Assembly (NCBI RefSeq): GCF_002003665.1
Contig: NZ_JATM01000006.1
Coordinates: 1-64,000, forward strand
Direction: 5' to 3'
DNA length: 64,000 nt
From: Bombella intestini
Lineage (GTDB): Bacteria > Pseudomonadota > Alphaproteobacteria > Acetobacterales > Acetobacteraceae
This document shows positions 9,306-18,473 of the stretch, in pieces. Within the stretch, counting starts at the first letter, position 1. Each line of letters opens with the position of its first letter. Under the pieces are notes generated by a model. That model saw only the letters and a list, made by a program, of their open reading frames with translations, searched no databases and was not told the DNA's origin. The position numbers were made by a program, and so were the translations under genes.

Positions 9306-9827
9306 ATGCTGAAAACTCGTGGCCTGATGGCTGTCATGATTGTGCCTTTTCTGACACTTGGCGCCTGCACGACGCCCGGGCAGGAATCACGGCCTGATGT
9401 TTATGACCAGTCTCAGGTCAATACCGTGCAGAGAGGCCGTGCAGTGCAGATCATTTCCGTATCTGCCGCTCGGGTGAATGTGGATAATTCCACTAATCAC
9501 GACACCGCAAGGGTTGTTGGTGGCCTTCTGGGGGCTGCCCTCGGCACGGGTCTGGCCGTTGGGGCTGGTCATGCAGGCTGGGGCGGTGGTCTGGCAGCCG
9601 GTGCTGGCGGTGCTCTGGGTGGTACCCTTGTTGGGGGACAGATTGCGGGTGGCCATACACTCGTTAGCGGCGTGACGATCGCTTATCAGGACCGTGCTGG
9701 CGGGGATGTTCTGCTTTCTACGCAGGTGGGCAAAACATGTGAATACAAGCCCGGTACAGCACTGCTAGTATCAACTGGTGGCAATGGAACTCGTGTCCAG
9801 CCTAATGCGGCCTGCCCGCAGCGTTAA
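9306..9827 (+). CDS. Glycine-zipper outer-membrane lipoprotein (SlyB/17-kDa antigen type)
   Basis: The 173-residue lipoprotein starts at the ATG behind a GGAGA ribosome-binding site. A longer in-frame opening at 9222 lacks a signal sequence. A signal peptide ends in a lipobox (LGAC near residue 20). The middle third is very rich in glycine and alanine in a GxxxG-type pattern (AALGTGLAVGAG, GGALGGTLVGGQ), typical of glycine-zipper 2TM domains of SlyB/Pcp-like envelope lipoproteins. Cysteines near the C-terminus could form a disulfide. It probably stabilises the envelope. It is the first of three exported-protein genes in a row. Confidence 0.85.
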   Translation: MLKTRGLMAVMIVPFLTLGACTTPGQESRPDVYDQSQVNTVQRGRAVQIISVSAARVNVDNSTNHDTARVVGGLLGAALGTGLAVGAGHAGWGGGLAAGAGGALGGTLVGGQIAGGHTLVSGVTIAYQDRAGGDVLLSTQVGKTCEYKPGTALLVSTGGNGTRVQPNAACPQR

Positions 9828-9854
9828 GAAAGCGGCCTTCCGGAGGAGGATGGA

Positions 9855-10382
9855 ATGATACGTCCAGATAAATGGCATGTTGGGCTATTGTGTTTGACTC
9901 TGGGAGGCATCAGCCTGTGTAGGGTAGTACCTGCTGCCTATGCACAGGCAACGGACCCTGCCCAGCTCGAAGCACTGGCTCATGTTCAGGATGGTCAGGA
10001 CCAGCGCCGTGTGGCGCTGGAGGCCGCCCAGCAACAGGCTGCCCAGCAGGCGCAGCAGCAGGAGAGAAGGCTGCAAGCACAGGCTTCAGCTAATGCGGCC
10101 CGTATTGCTGCGGCTCGTAATGCTCAGAATGAAGCAGATTGGCAGGATGACCGGCGTTACAAAGAAGCCAGCCGTGAGCTTGAGCTGAAAGAACAGCAGC
10201 TCAAGCTGAAAATGTTGGAGGCCCGTGCCAGCCGGGAGGATGATCTCATCAAAGCCGAGCTTGCCCACAAACAAGCGGAAACGGATAGTCTGCTTCAGAG
10301 TTCGCAAGGTGATGCAAAGCTGAAAGCGGATGTGGGTGAGGCAACCAAAATGAGCCAGCGGCATTGGTGGGAAGGGAACTGA
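9855..10382 (+). CDS. Periplasmic coiled-coil protein, function unknown
   Basis: I do not recognise a family. The 175-residue protein has a signal peptide (hydrophobic residues about 9-30, likely cleavage after AAYAQA). The remainder is Gln/Ala/Glu/Lys-rich and almost certainly a long alpha-helical coiled coil (QQAAQQAQQQERR near residues 58-70, then ELELKEQQLKLKMLEA). A GGAGGAGG sequence precedes the start by a short gap. It sits 27 bp after the lipoprotein gene and 74 bp before the IalB-like gene, suggesting a shared envelope role. Confidence 0.8.
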   Translation: MIRPDKWHVGLLCLTLGGISLCRVVPAAYAQATDPAQLEALAHVQDGQDQRRVALEAAQQQAAQQAQQQERRLQAQASANAARIAAARNAQNEADWQDDRRYKEASRELELKEQQLKLKMLEARASREDDLIKAELAHKQAETDSLLQSSQGDAKLKADVGEATKMSQRHWWEGN

Positions 10383-10456
10383 ACAGGCTGGTGACCAGTA
10401 GGTTCCAATGGTCTATAAGGCCGGACGGCAAAAATAGTGCAGGGGCAGGAAAGAGC

Positions 10457-11008
10457 ATGGCAAAATGCATGAGGATAGTGCAGCTGTTGGGAGGTCTCTG
10501 GGGGGTTGTGCTCCTGTTGGGAGGGTCCGCCCATGCAGCAGCTAGCCTACCGAATGGGGCGAGCATCCTGCGGGAACGCTATCAGGACTGGGAGGTTATC
10601 TGTCAGGCCCCGGCTGAAGGTGCGGCTAATGGCGGTAGTGTGCGGTGCGCCACGCAGCAGCAGGCGTTGGAACCCCGTACACGCAGGCGGGTCATGACCA
10701 TCCATTTTGAACCCGATGGCACGCAGGTGCATGGTGTGGTGACGGTGCCTTTCGGGCTGGACCTCGTCCGGGGTTTAACACTGACTAACGCTTCCCAGCC
10801 TGTAGGGGATGTCTATTCCTTCTCAACGTGCCTCCCGGCTGGCTGCTTAGTTCCCCTGACATTTGATGATCAGCAGTGGGCCACTTTGCTGAAAGAGCCA
10901 AAGGCTGTTTTCACGGCCATGACATTTTCTGGCAAGCCGATGAGGCTCATTTTCTCGACTAAAGGGCTGAGTCAGGCCCTGCAGCGTATCCAAAGCCTGA
11001 CGCATTGA
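10457..11008 (+). CDS. Invasion-associated locus B (IalB) family protein
   Basis: A secreted protein of 183 residues with a signal peptide ending near SAHAAA and the IalB-family opening YQDWEVICQAP, followed by paired cysteines (CLPAGCLVPL). IalB is known from Bartonella invasion of erythrocytes, but homologues are widespread in free-living alphaproteobacteria and their role is unclear. The ATG at 10457 has a good GGAAAGAG ribosome-binding site. An upstream in-frame start at 10364 would overlap the preceding gene and bury the signal peptide. Confidence 0.82.
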   Translation: MAKCMRIVQLLGGLWGVVLLLGGSAHAAASLPNGASILRERYQDWEVICQAPAEGAANGGSVRCATQQQALEPRTRRRVMTIHFEPDGTQVHGVVTVPFGLDLVRGLTLTNASQPVGDVYSFSTCLPAGCLVPLTFDDQQWATLLKEPKAVFTAMTFSGKPMRLIFSTKGLSQALQRIQSLTH

Positions 11009-11014
11009 TGGTGC

Positions 11015-11045
11015 CTCTGCCCCCTCTGTATCGATGGGGGCAGAG
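11015..11045. terminator. Bidirectional hairpin between convergent genes
   Basis: Perfect 10-bp stem: CTCTGCCCCC (11015-11024) with GGGGGCAGAG (11036-11045). It lies between the converging ends of the IalB-like gene and selO, where it could terminate both. No T-run is present. Confidence 0.6.
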
Positions 11046-11057
11046 AGATGATTGGTC

Positions 11058-12542
11058 TTATGTGCCACAAAATGTATGGTGGATTTCCTCCTCTTGTTTA
11101 GGTGCGGCAGCAAGTCCGTCATTGGCTTCCGCAAAAGGGGTTTTCAGAGCGTCATGCAGGGTATGGAAGAGCCAGCAATCGCCTTCGATCGCCTGTGATA
11201 GAGCCGCTTCGACCTGATGGTTTCTGGGGATGATGCGGGGATTGGTTGCCTGCATGGCTTGCTGGCGCACTTCAGCGGGGCGTTTTTCGAGTGTTAGGCG
11301 ATGAAGTATTTCTGTCCGGCAGAGGTCGAAATGGCCCTTATTGCCAGGGAACAGCTCCCGCAGGGCTGAATAATCGTCCCGGATGGCAACGTCTGGCGAA
11401 CTCAGCATACGGAAGGCATTAGTAAAGTCTGCCTGCCCGGTGTGCATGGTTTCCAAAATATGTTCTAGCAGGCGGATATCGTGCTCGTCTTGCTCCTCTA
11501 GCCCCAGCTTGCGCCGGAACCCCGCCAACCAGGCGTGATGGAACAGCTGATCGTAGCCTTGTAGAGCGTCTTGTGCTTTCTCGATGGCTTTATCTTCATC
11601 GTCATCAAAAAGTGGGAATAGACATTCCGCTAAGCGGCTGAGATTCCACAGGGCTAATGCAGGCTGGCGACCATAGGCATAGCGGCCGTCCTTATCGATG
11701 AAGCTGAAGCGTTTCATCGGGTCGAACCGGTCCATGAAGGCGCAGGGACCATAATCCAATGTTTCACCGGAGAGAGCGCAATTATCGGTATTCATGACCC
11801 CATGAATGAACCCAACTTCCATCCAACGGGCTACCAGCTGTGCTTGTTGTCGGATGGCGATTTTCAGCAAGGACAGATAGCATTCTGGCCCTTCGTTGGT
11901 GAGGGCGGGGAAGAGGCGTTGGATGGTGAAATCCGCTAACTGGCGGACATGGTCTAGGCCGCCATGTGCTGCTGCATATTGGAAACTGCCAACCCGAACA
12001 TGACTGCGGGCTACCCGGACGATTTGAGCCCCGGGGGTAGGTCCCTTATCCCGCTCTACCATGTCCCCGGTGGTTAGTACGGCGAGTGCTCTTGTAGTGG
12101 GGATGCCAAGGGCGTGCATGGCCTCACTGATAAGATACTCCCGTAGGGCTGGCCCTAGTGTGTTTCGACCATCGCCGTGGCGGGAGAAGGGCGTGGGGCC
12201 TGTTCCTTTTATCTGAAGTTCCAGCTGGTGGCCGTCTTTAGTCTGGCAGTCAGCAATGAGGGCCGCCCGACCATCCCCTAGAGATGGTACAAACTGGCCG
12301 AATTGATGCCCGGCATAGGCCGTAGCAACGGGTCCTGATGAGGCCTCATCCCGGTGGGGCAGTATTCCGCGGGAGAGAAAGGCCAGCCCTTCGGCAGAGT
12401 GCAGCCAATCCACATCCAACTCTAATTGCTGGGCTAGCTCTGTATTTAAGGCAACGATGCGGGGTGCAGGCGTAGGAGGTAGTGTAATGTTGCGGTGGAA
12501 AAAACTTGGTAGGGATGAGGCATAGTGCGGGGTTGTGAGCAT
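11058..12542 (-). CDS. selO: Protein adenylyltransferase SelO (YdiU/UPF0061 family)
   Basis: A pseudokinase-fold enzyme that transfers AMP from ATP to Ser/Thr/Tyr of target proteins; in bacteria it is linked to redox stress. The 494 residues fit the family. Motifs include FVPSLGDGRAALIAD, LQIKGTGPTPFSRHGDGR near residues 110-130, HGVMNTDN near 225-235 and the DYGPCAFMDRFDP metal-binding region. The reading frame stays open 111 codons upstream, but the ATG at 12542 gives the family N-terminus and has an AAAAGG ribosome-binding site 7 nt away, so the longer form is rejected. The C-terminus ends in TFCGT. Confidence 0.92.
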   Translation of the reverse strand: MLTTPHYASSLPSFFHRNITLPPTPAPRIVALNTELAQQLELDVDWLHSAEGLAFLSRGILPHRDEASSGPVATAYAGHQFGQFVPSLGDGRAALIADCQTKDGHQLELQIKGTGPTPFSRHGDGRNTLGPALREYLISEAMHALGIPTTRALAVLTTGDMVERDKGPTPGAQIVRVARSHVRVGSFQYAAAHGGLDHVRQLADFTIQRLFPALTNEGPECYLSLLKIAIRQQAQLVARWMEVGFIHGVMNTDNCALSGETLDYGPCAFMDRFDPMKRFSFIDKDGRYAYGRQPALALWNLSRLAECLFPLFDDDEDKAIEKAQDALQGYDQLFHHAWLAGFRRKLGLEEQDEHDIRLLEHILETMHTGQADFTNAFRMLSSPDVAIRDDYSALRELFPGNKGHFDLCRTEILHRLTLEKRPAEVRQQAMQATNPRIIPRNHQVEAALSQAIEGDCWLFHTLHDALKTPFAEANDGLAAAPKQEEEIHHTFCGT

Positions 12543-12856
12543 GAAGAGGCCTTTTGCTGTTAGATATTTCTCGGGAGGCTGTGGCGGGCCTTGTCTGGTT
12601 TTTTCCAGATGGGAAGCAGATAGATGGAATGGAAGAGGATGAGGTAGAAAGTGTACTGTGTGTGTCCTAAAACCTTGAAAGGCCCTGCTGTAAAGGGGGC
12701 GTTCCCCGTGAAACGAGCAAAAAGTAAAGGGGAAATTATATTTGTGCCCTTGCTGTGCCTTGTAACTGCTTATAGATTCCCGGAAGGCATAGTGTGAGCG
12801 GGGTATCAGGCAGCAGGATGCCTGATGCAGATGACGAGACAAAGTAAGGATATTCT
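12543..12856. other. Divergent intergenic region, selO / type I secretion operon
   Basis: This 314-bp gap carries the start signals of two divergent units. A candidate promoter for the rightward operon is listed separately. The only other structure noticed is a short hairpin with a T-loop (12594-12609). No convincing promoter for selO and no RNA gene was seen. Confidence 0.6.
12751..12779 (+). promoter_or_regulatory. Candidate sigma-70 promoter of the type I secretion operon
   Basis: TTGCTG (12751-12756) and TAGATT (12774-12779) are separated by exactly 17 bp and lie about 78 bp before the GTG start of the ABC transporter. Both hexamers match the consensus at four or more positions. Confidence 0.5.
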
Positions 12857-15151
12857 GTGGAGAACCAGCCTCCAACTGGCGAACAGTCTTCCGGGCAGGG
12901 TGCTGGAGGTCGTAAGTCCGACGCCCCCGGGGTAGATCATAACAGCACTGGGCAGAAGCCGCAGGGTGTCAGTCCGATCTATATCCGTTTGAGGGCCGTC
13001 ATGGCCGCAGCACGGTATCACGGGATCGAACTGGACATACGAGATTTTGCGGCGGAGCCCGGTGAAGCATCACCATCTCCCGCAACCCTTGTCCGCTGGC
13101 TGAGGGATTACGGTGCCGTTGCTAAGGGCATGCGTCTGCGGTGGCGGTATCTCGTCAAGTTGGGGTATACGCCGCCCGTTGTGCTGCTGTTCCGGGATGG
13201 ATCTGCCGGCTTGCTGGTTCGCACGAACCCCGAAAAGGGTATCGTTTGGCTGCGTGATCCTCTGAAGGGTGAGGGTGAGCCGCCCGTTCCCATTGATGAA
13301 CTAAGGTTGATGCAGCTCTGGACGGGTGATGTCGTCCTGATCAAGCGTCGCAGTGATGAGTCGGAAGCAGATGCTAATTTCGACTTTTACTGGTTCGTTA
13401 AGATGGTTCTGCGGGAAAAGAAGGGCCTGCGGGATATCGTCTTTTCCTCTATGGTGCTGAGTGTCCTAGGGCTATTCCCTGCCATGATCGTCATGCAGGT
13501 GGTGGATCGGGTCATCAACTATCATTCCATGGCGACCCTTGTTTCCCTGACGGGATTTGTCGTCATTCTCAGCCTCTATGAAGTTTTGCTGACGTATGCC
13601 CGGCAGGAGCTGACACTGGTTGTTAGTACCCGGCTGGATGCTCGTATTTCCCTCCATGCCTTTAACCGCCTTCTAGCGTTGCCGTTGGAGTTCTATGAAC
13701 GTCAACAGGCTGGTGAAGTGCTGGGGCGGTTTAACTCCATCTTCAAGGTGCGTGACTTCCTAACCGGACAAGTGCTGAATACCCTTCTGGACGTGTTTAT
13801 GCTGCTGGTTGTCATGCCAGTGCTGTTCTACATGAGCCCCTCTCTGGCATGGCTGACTCTTATCGCTGCCGGAGCGATTGGTCTGATTGTGGTCATCATG
13901 CTGCCTGTGGTCAGTCGTGTGGCTGGTAAGATGGTCAGGGCGGAGATGCAGCGTGGGGCTGCGCTTTACGAAACCGTAGCCGGTATTCGGACAGTCAAGA
14001 CATTGGCGCTGGAGAATACCCGGCGTGCTACATGGGATAACCGTACGGCCGTTGTTATTCATTGGCGTTTGGCATCTCAGCGTCTGGCCAATTGGGTCAG
14101 CACGATGGTGCAGCCGCTTAACATGTTTATCAACCGGGGCATTATCCTTGTTGGTGCCTATCTGGTGCTGACAGATGCTAACACCATGCAGGGTGGTGCG
14201 CTCATGGCCTTTATGATGCTGGGTGGGCGTGTTGCGTCCCCTCTGGTCAGTCTGGCCAAGATTATGGAATCCCTCAACGAGGTAACTGTGTCTCTGGGTG
14301 AAGCCGGTGAGGTGCTCAACCAGCCGACAGAAACCTACGCTCTGACTCATGGTATGCGTCCGCCTATCAAGGGGGCACTGAGCTTCAACAACATCAACTT
14401 TACCTACCCCGGGGCTGCGAATAGAGCTCTGACGGATGTAACCTTTGATGTGCCTGCGGGGACCATGCTTGGGCTTGTGGGGCGTTCGGGGTCTGGTAAA
14501 TCGACTATCACGCGTCTTCTTCAGGGTGTTAGCCGAGAATATCAGGGATATCTGCGCCTTGATGGTGTCGATCTGAGGGAAATTAACCTGCATTATTTGC
14601 GGCGGTCCTTTGGTGTTGTGTTGCAGGATAACTTCCTCTTCCGTGGGACTATCCATGATAATATTACCGCCGGGCGACCGGGGCTGACGCTGGATGATGT
14701 CATCCGGGCGGCTCGTCTGGCCGGGGCGGAAGAGTTTATTGAACGTATGCCCGCTGGCTATGAGACGTGGATTGAAGAAGGCTCGACCAATATTTCCGGT
14801 GGGCAAAGGCAGCGTTTGGCTATTGCCCGTGCTGTGATCTCCGATCCTAAACTGATGATTCTGGATGAGGCGACATCCGCACTAGACCCAGAATCCGAAG
14901 CCCTTGTTAATGCGAATCTCAAAAATCTGGCAAAAGGCCGGACGATGGTGATTGTCTCGCACCGTCTGTCCTCGCTGGTGGATTGTGACCAGATTGCTGT
15001 GATGGATCAGGGGCGTGCCATTGATATCGCACCACATGAAGTCCTGCTGGAACGTTGTGACGTGTATCGGACGTTGTGGCTCCAGCAGAACCGTCATCTT
15101 GCGCCGGAAACGCAGGCGGGCGGTAATCCGTCGGCAGGAGGACAGGAATGA
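12857..15151 (+). CDS. Type I secretion ABC transporter with degenerate C39-like domain (HlyB-like)
   Basis: An inner-membrane ABC exporter of 764 residues: an N-terminal peptidase-C39-like domain (about 35-165), six membrane helices (about 190-460) and an ATPase domain with Walker A GRSGSGKST (542-550), signature SGGQ (647-650) and Walker B LMILDE (666-671). The C39-like domain has no cysteine at all and lacks the catalytic His context, so it cannot cleave double-glycine leaders. This is the HlyB situation, in which the domain binds unfolded substrate. The GTG start follows an AAGGA ribosome-binding site. The stop overlaps the HlyD-like gene by 4 nt. The exported substrate is not encoded next to it. 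Confidence 0.9.
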   Translation: MENQPPTGEQSSGQGAGGRKSDAPGVDHNSTGQKPQGVSPIYIRLRAVMAAARYHGIELDIRDFAAEPGEASPSPATLVRWLRDYGAVAKGMRLRWRYLVKLGYTPPVVLLFRDGSAGLLVRTNPEKGIVWLRDPLKGEGEPPVPIDELRLMQLWTGDVVLIKRRSDESEADANFDFYWFVKMVLREKKGLRDIVFSSMVLSVLGLFPAMIVMQVVDRVINYHSMATLVSLTGFVVILSLYEVLLTYARQELTLVVSTRLDARISLHAFNRLLALPLEFYERQQAGEVLGRFNSIFKVRDFLTGQVLNTLLDVFMLLVVMPVLFYMSPSLAWLTLIAAGAIGLIVVIMLPVVSRVAGKMVRAEMQRGAALYETVAGIRTVKTLALENTRRATWDNRTAVVIHWRLASQRLANWVSTMVQPLNMFINRGIILVGAYLVLTDANTMQGGALMAFMMLGGRVASPLVSLAKIMESLNEVTVSLGEAGEVLNQPTETYALTHGMRPPIKGALSFNNINFTYPGAANRALTDVTFDVPAGTMLGLVGRSGSGKSTITRLLQGVSREYQGYLRLDGVDLREINLHYLRRSFGVVLQDNFLFRGTIHDNITAGRPGLTLDDVIRAARLAGAEEFIERMPAGYETWIEEGSTNISGGQRQRLAIARAVISDPKLMILDEATSALDPESEALVNANLKNLAKGRTMVIVSHRLSSLVDCDQIAVMDQGRAIDIAPHEVLLERCDVYRTLWLQQNRHLAPETQAGGNPSAGGQE

Positions 15152-16653
15152 TGAGCGAGAGCAAGCCCACCGGGTCCGGCCCTGCACAGGAGAAGGAGCA
15201 GCGGCAGGCTGCCCCTGACGCCGTCCCCAACATGGATGAAGACAACCATAAGGGCCCTCGTAAGGCGGATGATCCGTTCGCCCCGGAGGATATGCCCCTA
15301 GCTTTGTTGGAGTTCCATTCTCCCACGCTGGGTATGGTCAATCTGCCCATGACCGCCTCAGCCCGCTATATCACGTGGCTTGTTGGGTCGCTGGTGCTGG
15401 CGAGCGTGGCGGCCATGGCGCTGTTTCCGCTCAACAAGGTTGTGACTGTTACGGGACGAATCATCTCCACAGCACCGATTGTTGTAGTGCAGCCTGTCGC
15501 TGCTGGGCGTGTTCGGTCGCTCAACGTCAAAGTTGGTGAATATGTCCGTAAAGGACAGATTCTGGCCCGACTGGACCCGACATTGAGCGATGTGGATATG
15601 GACAATCTGTCCGCTCAGATGCAGTCCCTACAGGAGGAAGTGAGCCGACTGAAGGCGCAGGCATCAGGTGCAGAATATCGCACGGATATAAGTGTGCCAG
15701 CGTCTATCCAGCAGGAGCAGGTGTTCCTCCAGATGAAGGTGGATTACCAGTCCCACATCGAGGATTTCGACCGCCGTATTGCTGGGATGCAGAACGACCT
15801 TCAGCAGGCTAGAGCCAATGCAGCTATGTATGCCAGTAAGTTGAAGGTCACACAGGCCGTGCTGGATATGAGAGAGCGTGAGCAGAAGGAGGCCGTGGGG
15901 TCCCGTCTTTCCACTCTCGGGGCGCAAGATGCCGTGATGGATACGGAGCGGGCATTGATTTCCGCTCAGCAGGTGGCTGGTGCTACGCAGAACCGTCTAG
16001 ATGCCCTCAAGGCTCTGCGGGAAAGTTTTATCCAGTCATGGAAGACAAAGATTTATGAAACGCTTGTCACTGGTGAGAGACGGCTAGACCAGCTGAAGAG
16101 CGATTATCGCAAAGGGCGTGTGCGGCAAAAGGAGATTGACCTCCGGGCCCAGCAGGATGGTGTTGTGTTGACCATTGCTCCCATTTCCGTTGGGGCGATA
16201 GTCGGGCCGACCATGCGGGTGATGACGCTGGAGCCAACCGACAGCGGGTTGGAGGTGGAAGCCCTCATGAGCCCGCAGGATAGTGCTTATGTACGGCAGG
16301 GGCACCACGCCATCATCAAGTTTGCCAGCTTCCCTTACGTCCAGTACGGGGGTGCGAAGGGTACGGTCAGCCTCATCAGTGCTGATACGTTCTTGCCGCC
16401 TGAAATGGTCGAAGGGAACATCAGAGCCGGGATTGATCCATCCGCTATGGTAAAACAGGGTAATTCTGTCATTTTCTACCGTGTCCGGTTGAAGATTGAT
16501 AAATACACCCTGCATGGGCAGCCGTCTTTCTTCCATCCTAGCGCAGGTATGCCAGTGACGGCGGATATTGATGTGGGTAAGCGGACTATCCTGAAATATC
16601 TGTTCAGCCATGTTGTGCCCGCAGCAACAGAAGGCATGAGAGAGCCCTCTTAA
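15148..16653 (+). CDS. HlyD-family type I secretion periplasmic adaptor
   Basis: The membrane-fusion subunit joins the ABC exporter to an outer-membrane channel. It has 501 residues: a hydrophilic N-terminal tail of about 65 residues rich in E, P and K (longer than usual), one membrane helix near 75-95, a biotinyl/lipoyl-like segment (VAAGRVRSLNVKVGEYV), long coiled-coil helices (about 150-330) and a beta-barrel C-terminal part ending in a conserved IDVGKRTILKYLFSHV, typical of HlyD/PrtE. It overlaps the ABC transporter by 4 nt. No TolC gene is in this operon; the outer-membrane partner must lie elsewhere. Confidence 0.9.
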   Translation: MMSESKPTGSGPAQEKEQRQAAPDAVPNMDEDNHKGPRKADDPFAPEDMPLALLEFHSPTLGMVNLPMTASARYITWLVGSLVLASVAAMALFPLNKVVTVTGRIISTAPIVVVQPVAAGRVRSLNVKVGEYVRKGQILARLDPTLSDVDMDNLSAQMQSLQEEVSRLKAQASGAEYRTDISVPASIQQEQVFLQMKVDYQSHIEDFDRRIAGMQNDLQQARANAAMYASKLKVTQAVLDMREREQKEAVGSRLSTLGAQDAVMDTERALISAQQVAGATQNRLDALKALRESFIQSWKTKIYETLVTGERRLDQLKSDYRKGRVRQKEIDLRAQQDGVVLTIAPISVGAIVGPTMRVMTLEPTDSGLEVEALMSPQDSAYVRQGHHAIIKFASFPYVQYGGAKGTVSLISADTFLPPEMVEGNIRAGIDPSAMVKQGNSVIFYRVRLKIDKYTLHGQPSFFHPSAGMPVTADIDVGKRTILKYLFSHVVPAATEGMREPS

Positions 16654-16667
16654 GGCGGAGGCCGGTC

Positions 16668-18473
16668 ATGGTGGGTAGGTTTACCTTTTTTTCCTCCAAG
16701 TCCCGTAATCTCGCCCGTGCGCAACGGTTGCTGGAGGAAGGGAAGGTACCGCAGGCGTTTTCCCTCTTTGCAAAACTTGCAAAAGCGGGCGTGCCAGAGG
16801 CGGCGTATCGGGTAGGGCAGTGTTATCTGTCCGGGCAGGGGACACCTTCTTCTCTGGAGGAAGGTGCCCGCTGGACACGGGTTGCCGCAGAAGCTGGAAT
16901 TAAGGAAGCGAGCTTCACACTGGCCACCCTCTTCGCCATGGGGGTGCCGGAGGGGTTCGATTCCAGCCTATCCGCCTCGGCAGGCAAGAGCCTTTATGAC
17001 CGGGCTCAGGCTGATGAAGTAGAATCCTATAAACCGGATTTCGCCCAGGCCCGTATCTGGGCAGAGAAGGGCGCTGCTGAAGGATCGGTCGAGGCTCAGG
17101 CCCTTTTGGGGCATATCTTCAATCATGGCCCAGAAGGGATTCAGGACAGGCAGGCCGCCCGCCATTGGTACGGGGAGGCCGTGCAGGGTGGCTCTCTACA
17201 GGGGGCCTTAGGTCTTGGCCTTATTCTGCTGGATGAGGCAGAGGATGATAGCCAGCGGGCGCAGGCCATGGAGCTGCTCCAGCGTGCGGCAGAGGGCGGT
17301 CTTGGTTTGGCTAATGCCGCCATGGGCTGGATCTACGAGCATGGTGCTAATGGACAGCCTCGGGATGCCGAGATTTCTGCCCGTTATTACCAGAAGGCCG
17401 CTGAACAGAATATTCCCTCTGCACAGGCTCGTTATGGGTTGATGCTCCTGAAGGGCGTTGGGGTAGAGGCCAACGTTATTCAGGGTGAAAGCTGGTTGCG
17501 GCGTGCTGCGTATGGCGGCGATGCCGAGGCTGCGGCTCTTCTGGGGGACCTGTATATTCGGGGAGAGGAACTTTTCCGTCGCCCTATGGAGGCCGCCCGC
17601 TGGTACCAGTTTGCTGCTGAGCAGGATCATACACCGGCTGCCCGTGTACTGGCTGTGCTGTATCTGACGGGTACCGGCGTCCCACGGGATGAGCGGAAAG
17701 CCGCATACTGGTTCAATCATGCAGCCATGCTGGGGGACCATATGGCTGATGCAGACCTCGGTAATCTGGTTCTTGCCGGTGTGACACGGCCAGATGAGGA
17801 GCAACACAGCCTCCAGCAGCGTCTCAGGCAGCAGGCAGAGGGTGGGAATCCTCTTGGGGCTTTCAATCTGGGCGTTTGTCTGGCGCAAGGTGTTGGCGGT
17901 ACGGCTGATGAGACAGAGGCCTTTTATTGGCTCGGTCTGGCACGAGAAGGTGTCGTAAATGCTCAGTATTGGTATGGCCGACTGCTGTTCGAGGGGCGTG
18001 GCGTAGCGCAGAACATGCAGGATGGCCTTTCATGGATGGATAAGGCCGCACGGCAGGGTATGCCAGAGGCCTGTGTCAGCGTGGCGCAGATGCTCGTCAC
18101 GGGGCAGGTAGATGGCGTCCGAAATCATGCCCGTGCGTTGGAGCTTTATCAGCAGGCTGCCGATGCAGGGTTGCCAGAGGCGTATTTTTCTCTTGGGGCT
18201 ATGTATGGTGGGGGGCACGATGTGCCAGCCGATCTTCCACGGGCCCGTGAGTGTTTTGAGGAAGCCGCACAGCGTGGTCATGGCCTTGGGCAGATGATGC
18301 TAGGGCGTTATCTGCTTAGAGGGCTTGGCGGTCCAGAGGATAACGAGCAGGCCCGTTATTGGTTGGAGCAGGCAGCTGGCCAGGGGCTGGGGCAGGCGCA
18401 AAAAATGCTGGATAGTTTAACGGCGACCTCGCAGCGGGAGCCCGCTTTGGTGGAGGCAGGACCTGATCTGTGA
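16668..18473 (+). CDS. Sel1-like repeat protein
   Basis: The 601 residues are made almost entirely of Sel1-like (TPR-like) repeats of about 36 residues, for example AAYRVGQCYLSGQGTPSS, AQARYGLMLLKGVGVEAN and PEAYFSLGAMYGGGHDVP, roughly a dozen or more in all. Such solenoids act as protein-protein scaffolds. No signal peptide is evident, so it is likely cytoplasmic. It lies 14 nt after the adaptor and its stop overlaps the next glycosyltransferase start, so it may assemble the secretion and glycosylation proteins of this cluster. Confidence 0.85.
   Translation: MVGRFTFFSSKSRNLARAQRLLEEGKVPQAFSLFAKLAKAGVPEAAYRVGQCYLSGQGTPSSLEEGARWTRVAAEAGIKEASFTLATLFAMGVPEGFDSSLSASAGKSLYDRAQADEVESYKPDFAQARIWAEKGAAEGSVEAQALLGHIFNHGPEGIQDRQAARHWYGEAVQGGSLQGALGLGLILLDEAEDDSQRAQAMELLQRAAEGGLGLANAAMGWIYEHGANGQPRDAEISARYYQKAAEQNIPSAQARYGLMLLKGVGVEANVIQGESWLRRAAYGGDAEAAALLGDLYIRGEELFRRPMEAARWYQFAAEQDHTPAARVLAVLYLTGTGVPRDERKAAYWFNHAAMLGDHMADADLGNLVLAGVTRPDEEQHSLQQRLRQQAEGGNPLGAFNLGVCLAQGVGGTADETEAFYWLGLAREGVVNAQYWYGRLLFEGRGVAQNMQDGLSWMDKAARQGMPEACVSVAQMLVTGQVDGVRNHARALELYQQAADAGLPEAYFSLGAMYGGGHDVPADLPRARECFEEAAQRGHGLGQMMLGRYLLRGLGGPEDNEQARYWLEQAAGQGLGQAQKMLDSLTATSQREPALVEAGPDL

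Noticed and set aside
12543-12875. 111-codon N-terminal extension of selO
   Set aside because: The extension has no family similarity and overlaps the divergent promoter region; the internal ATG has a good ribosome-binding site and gives the normal family length.
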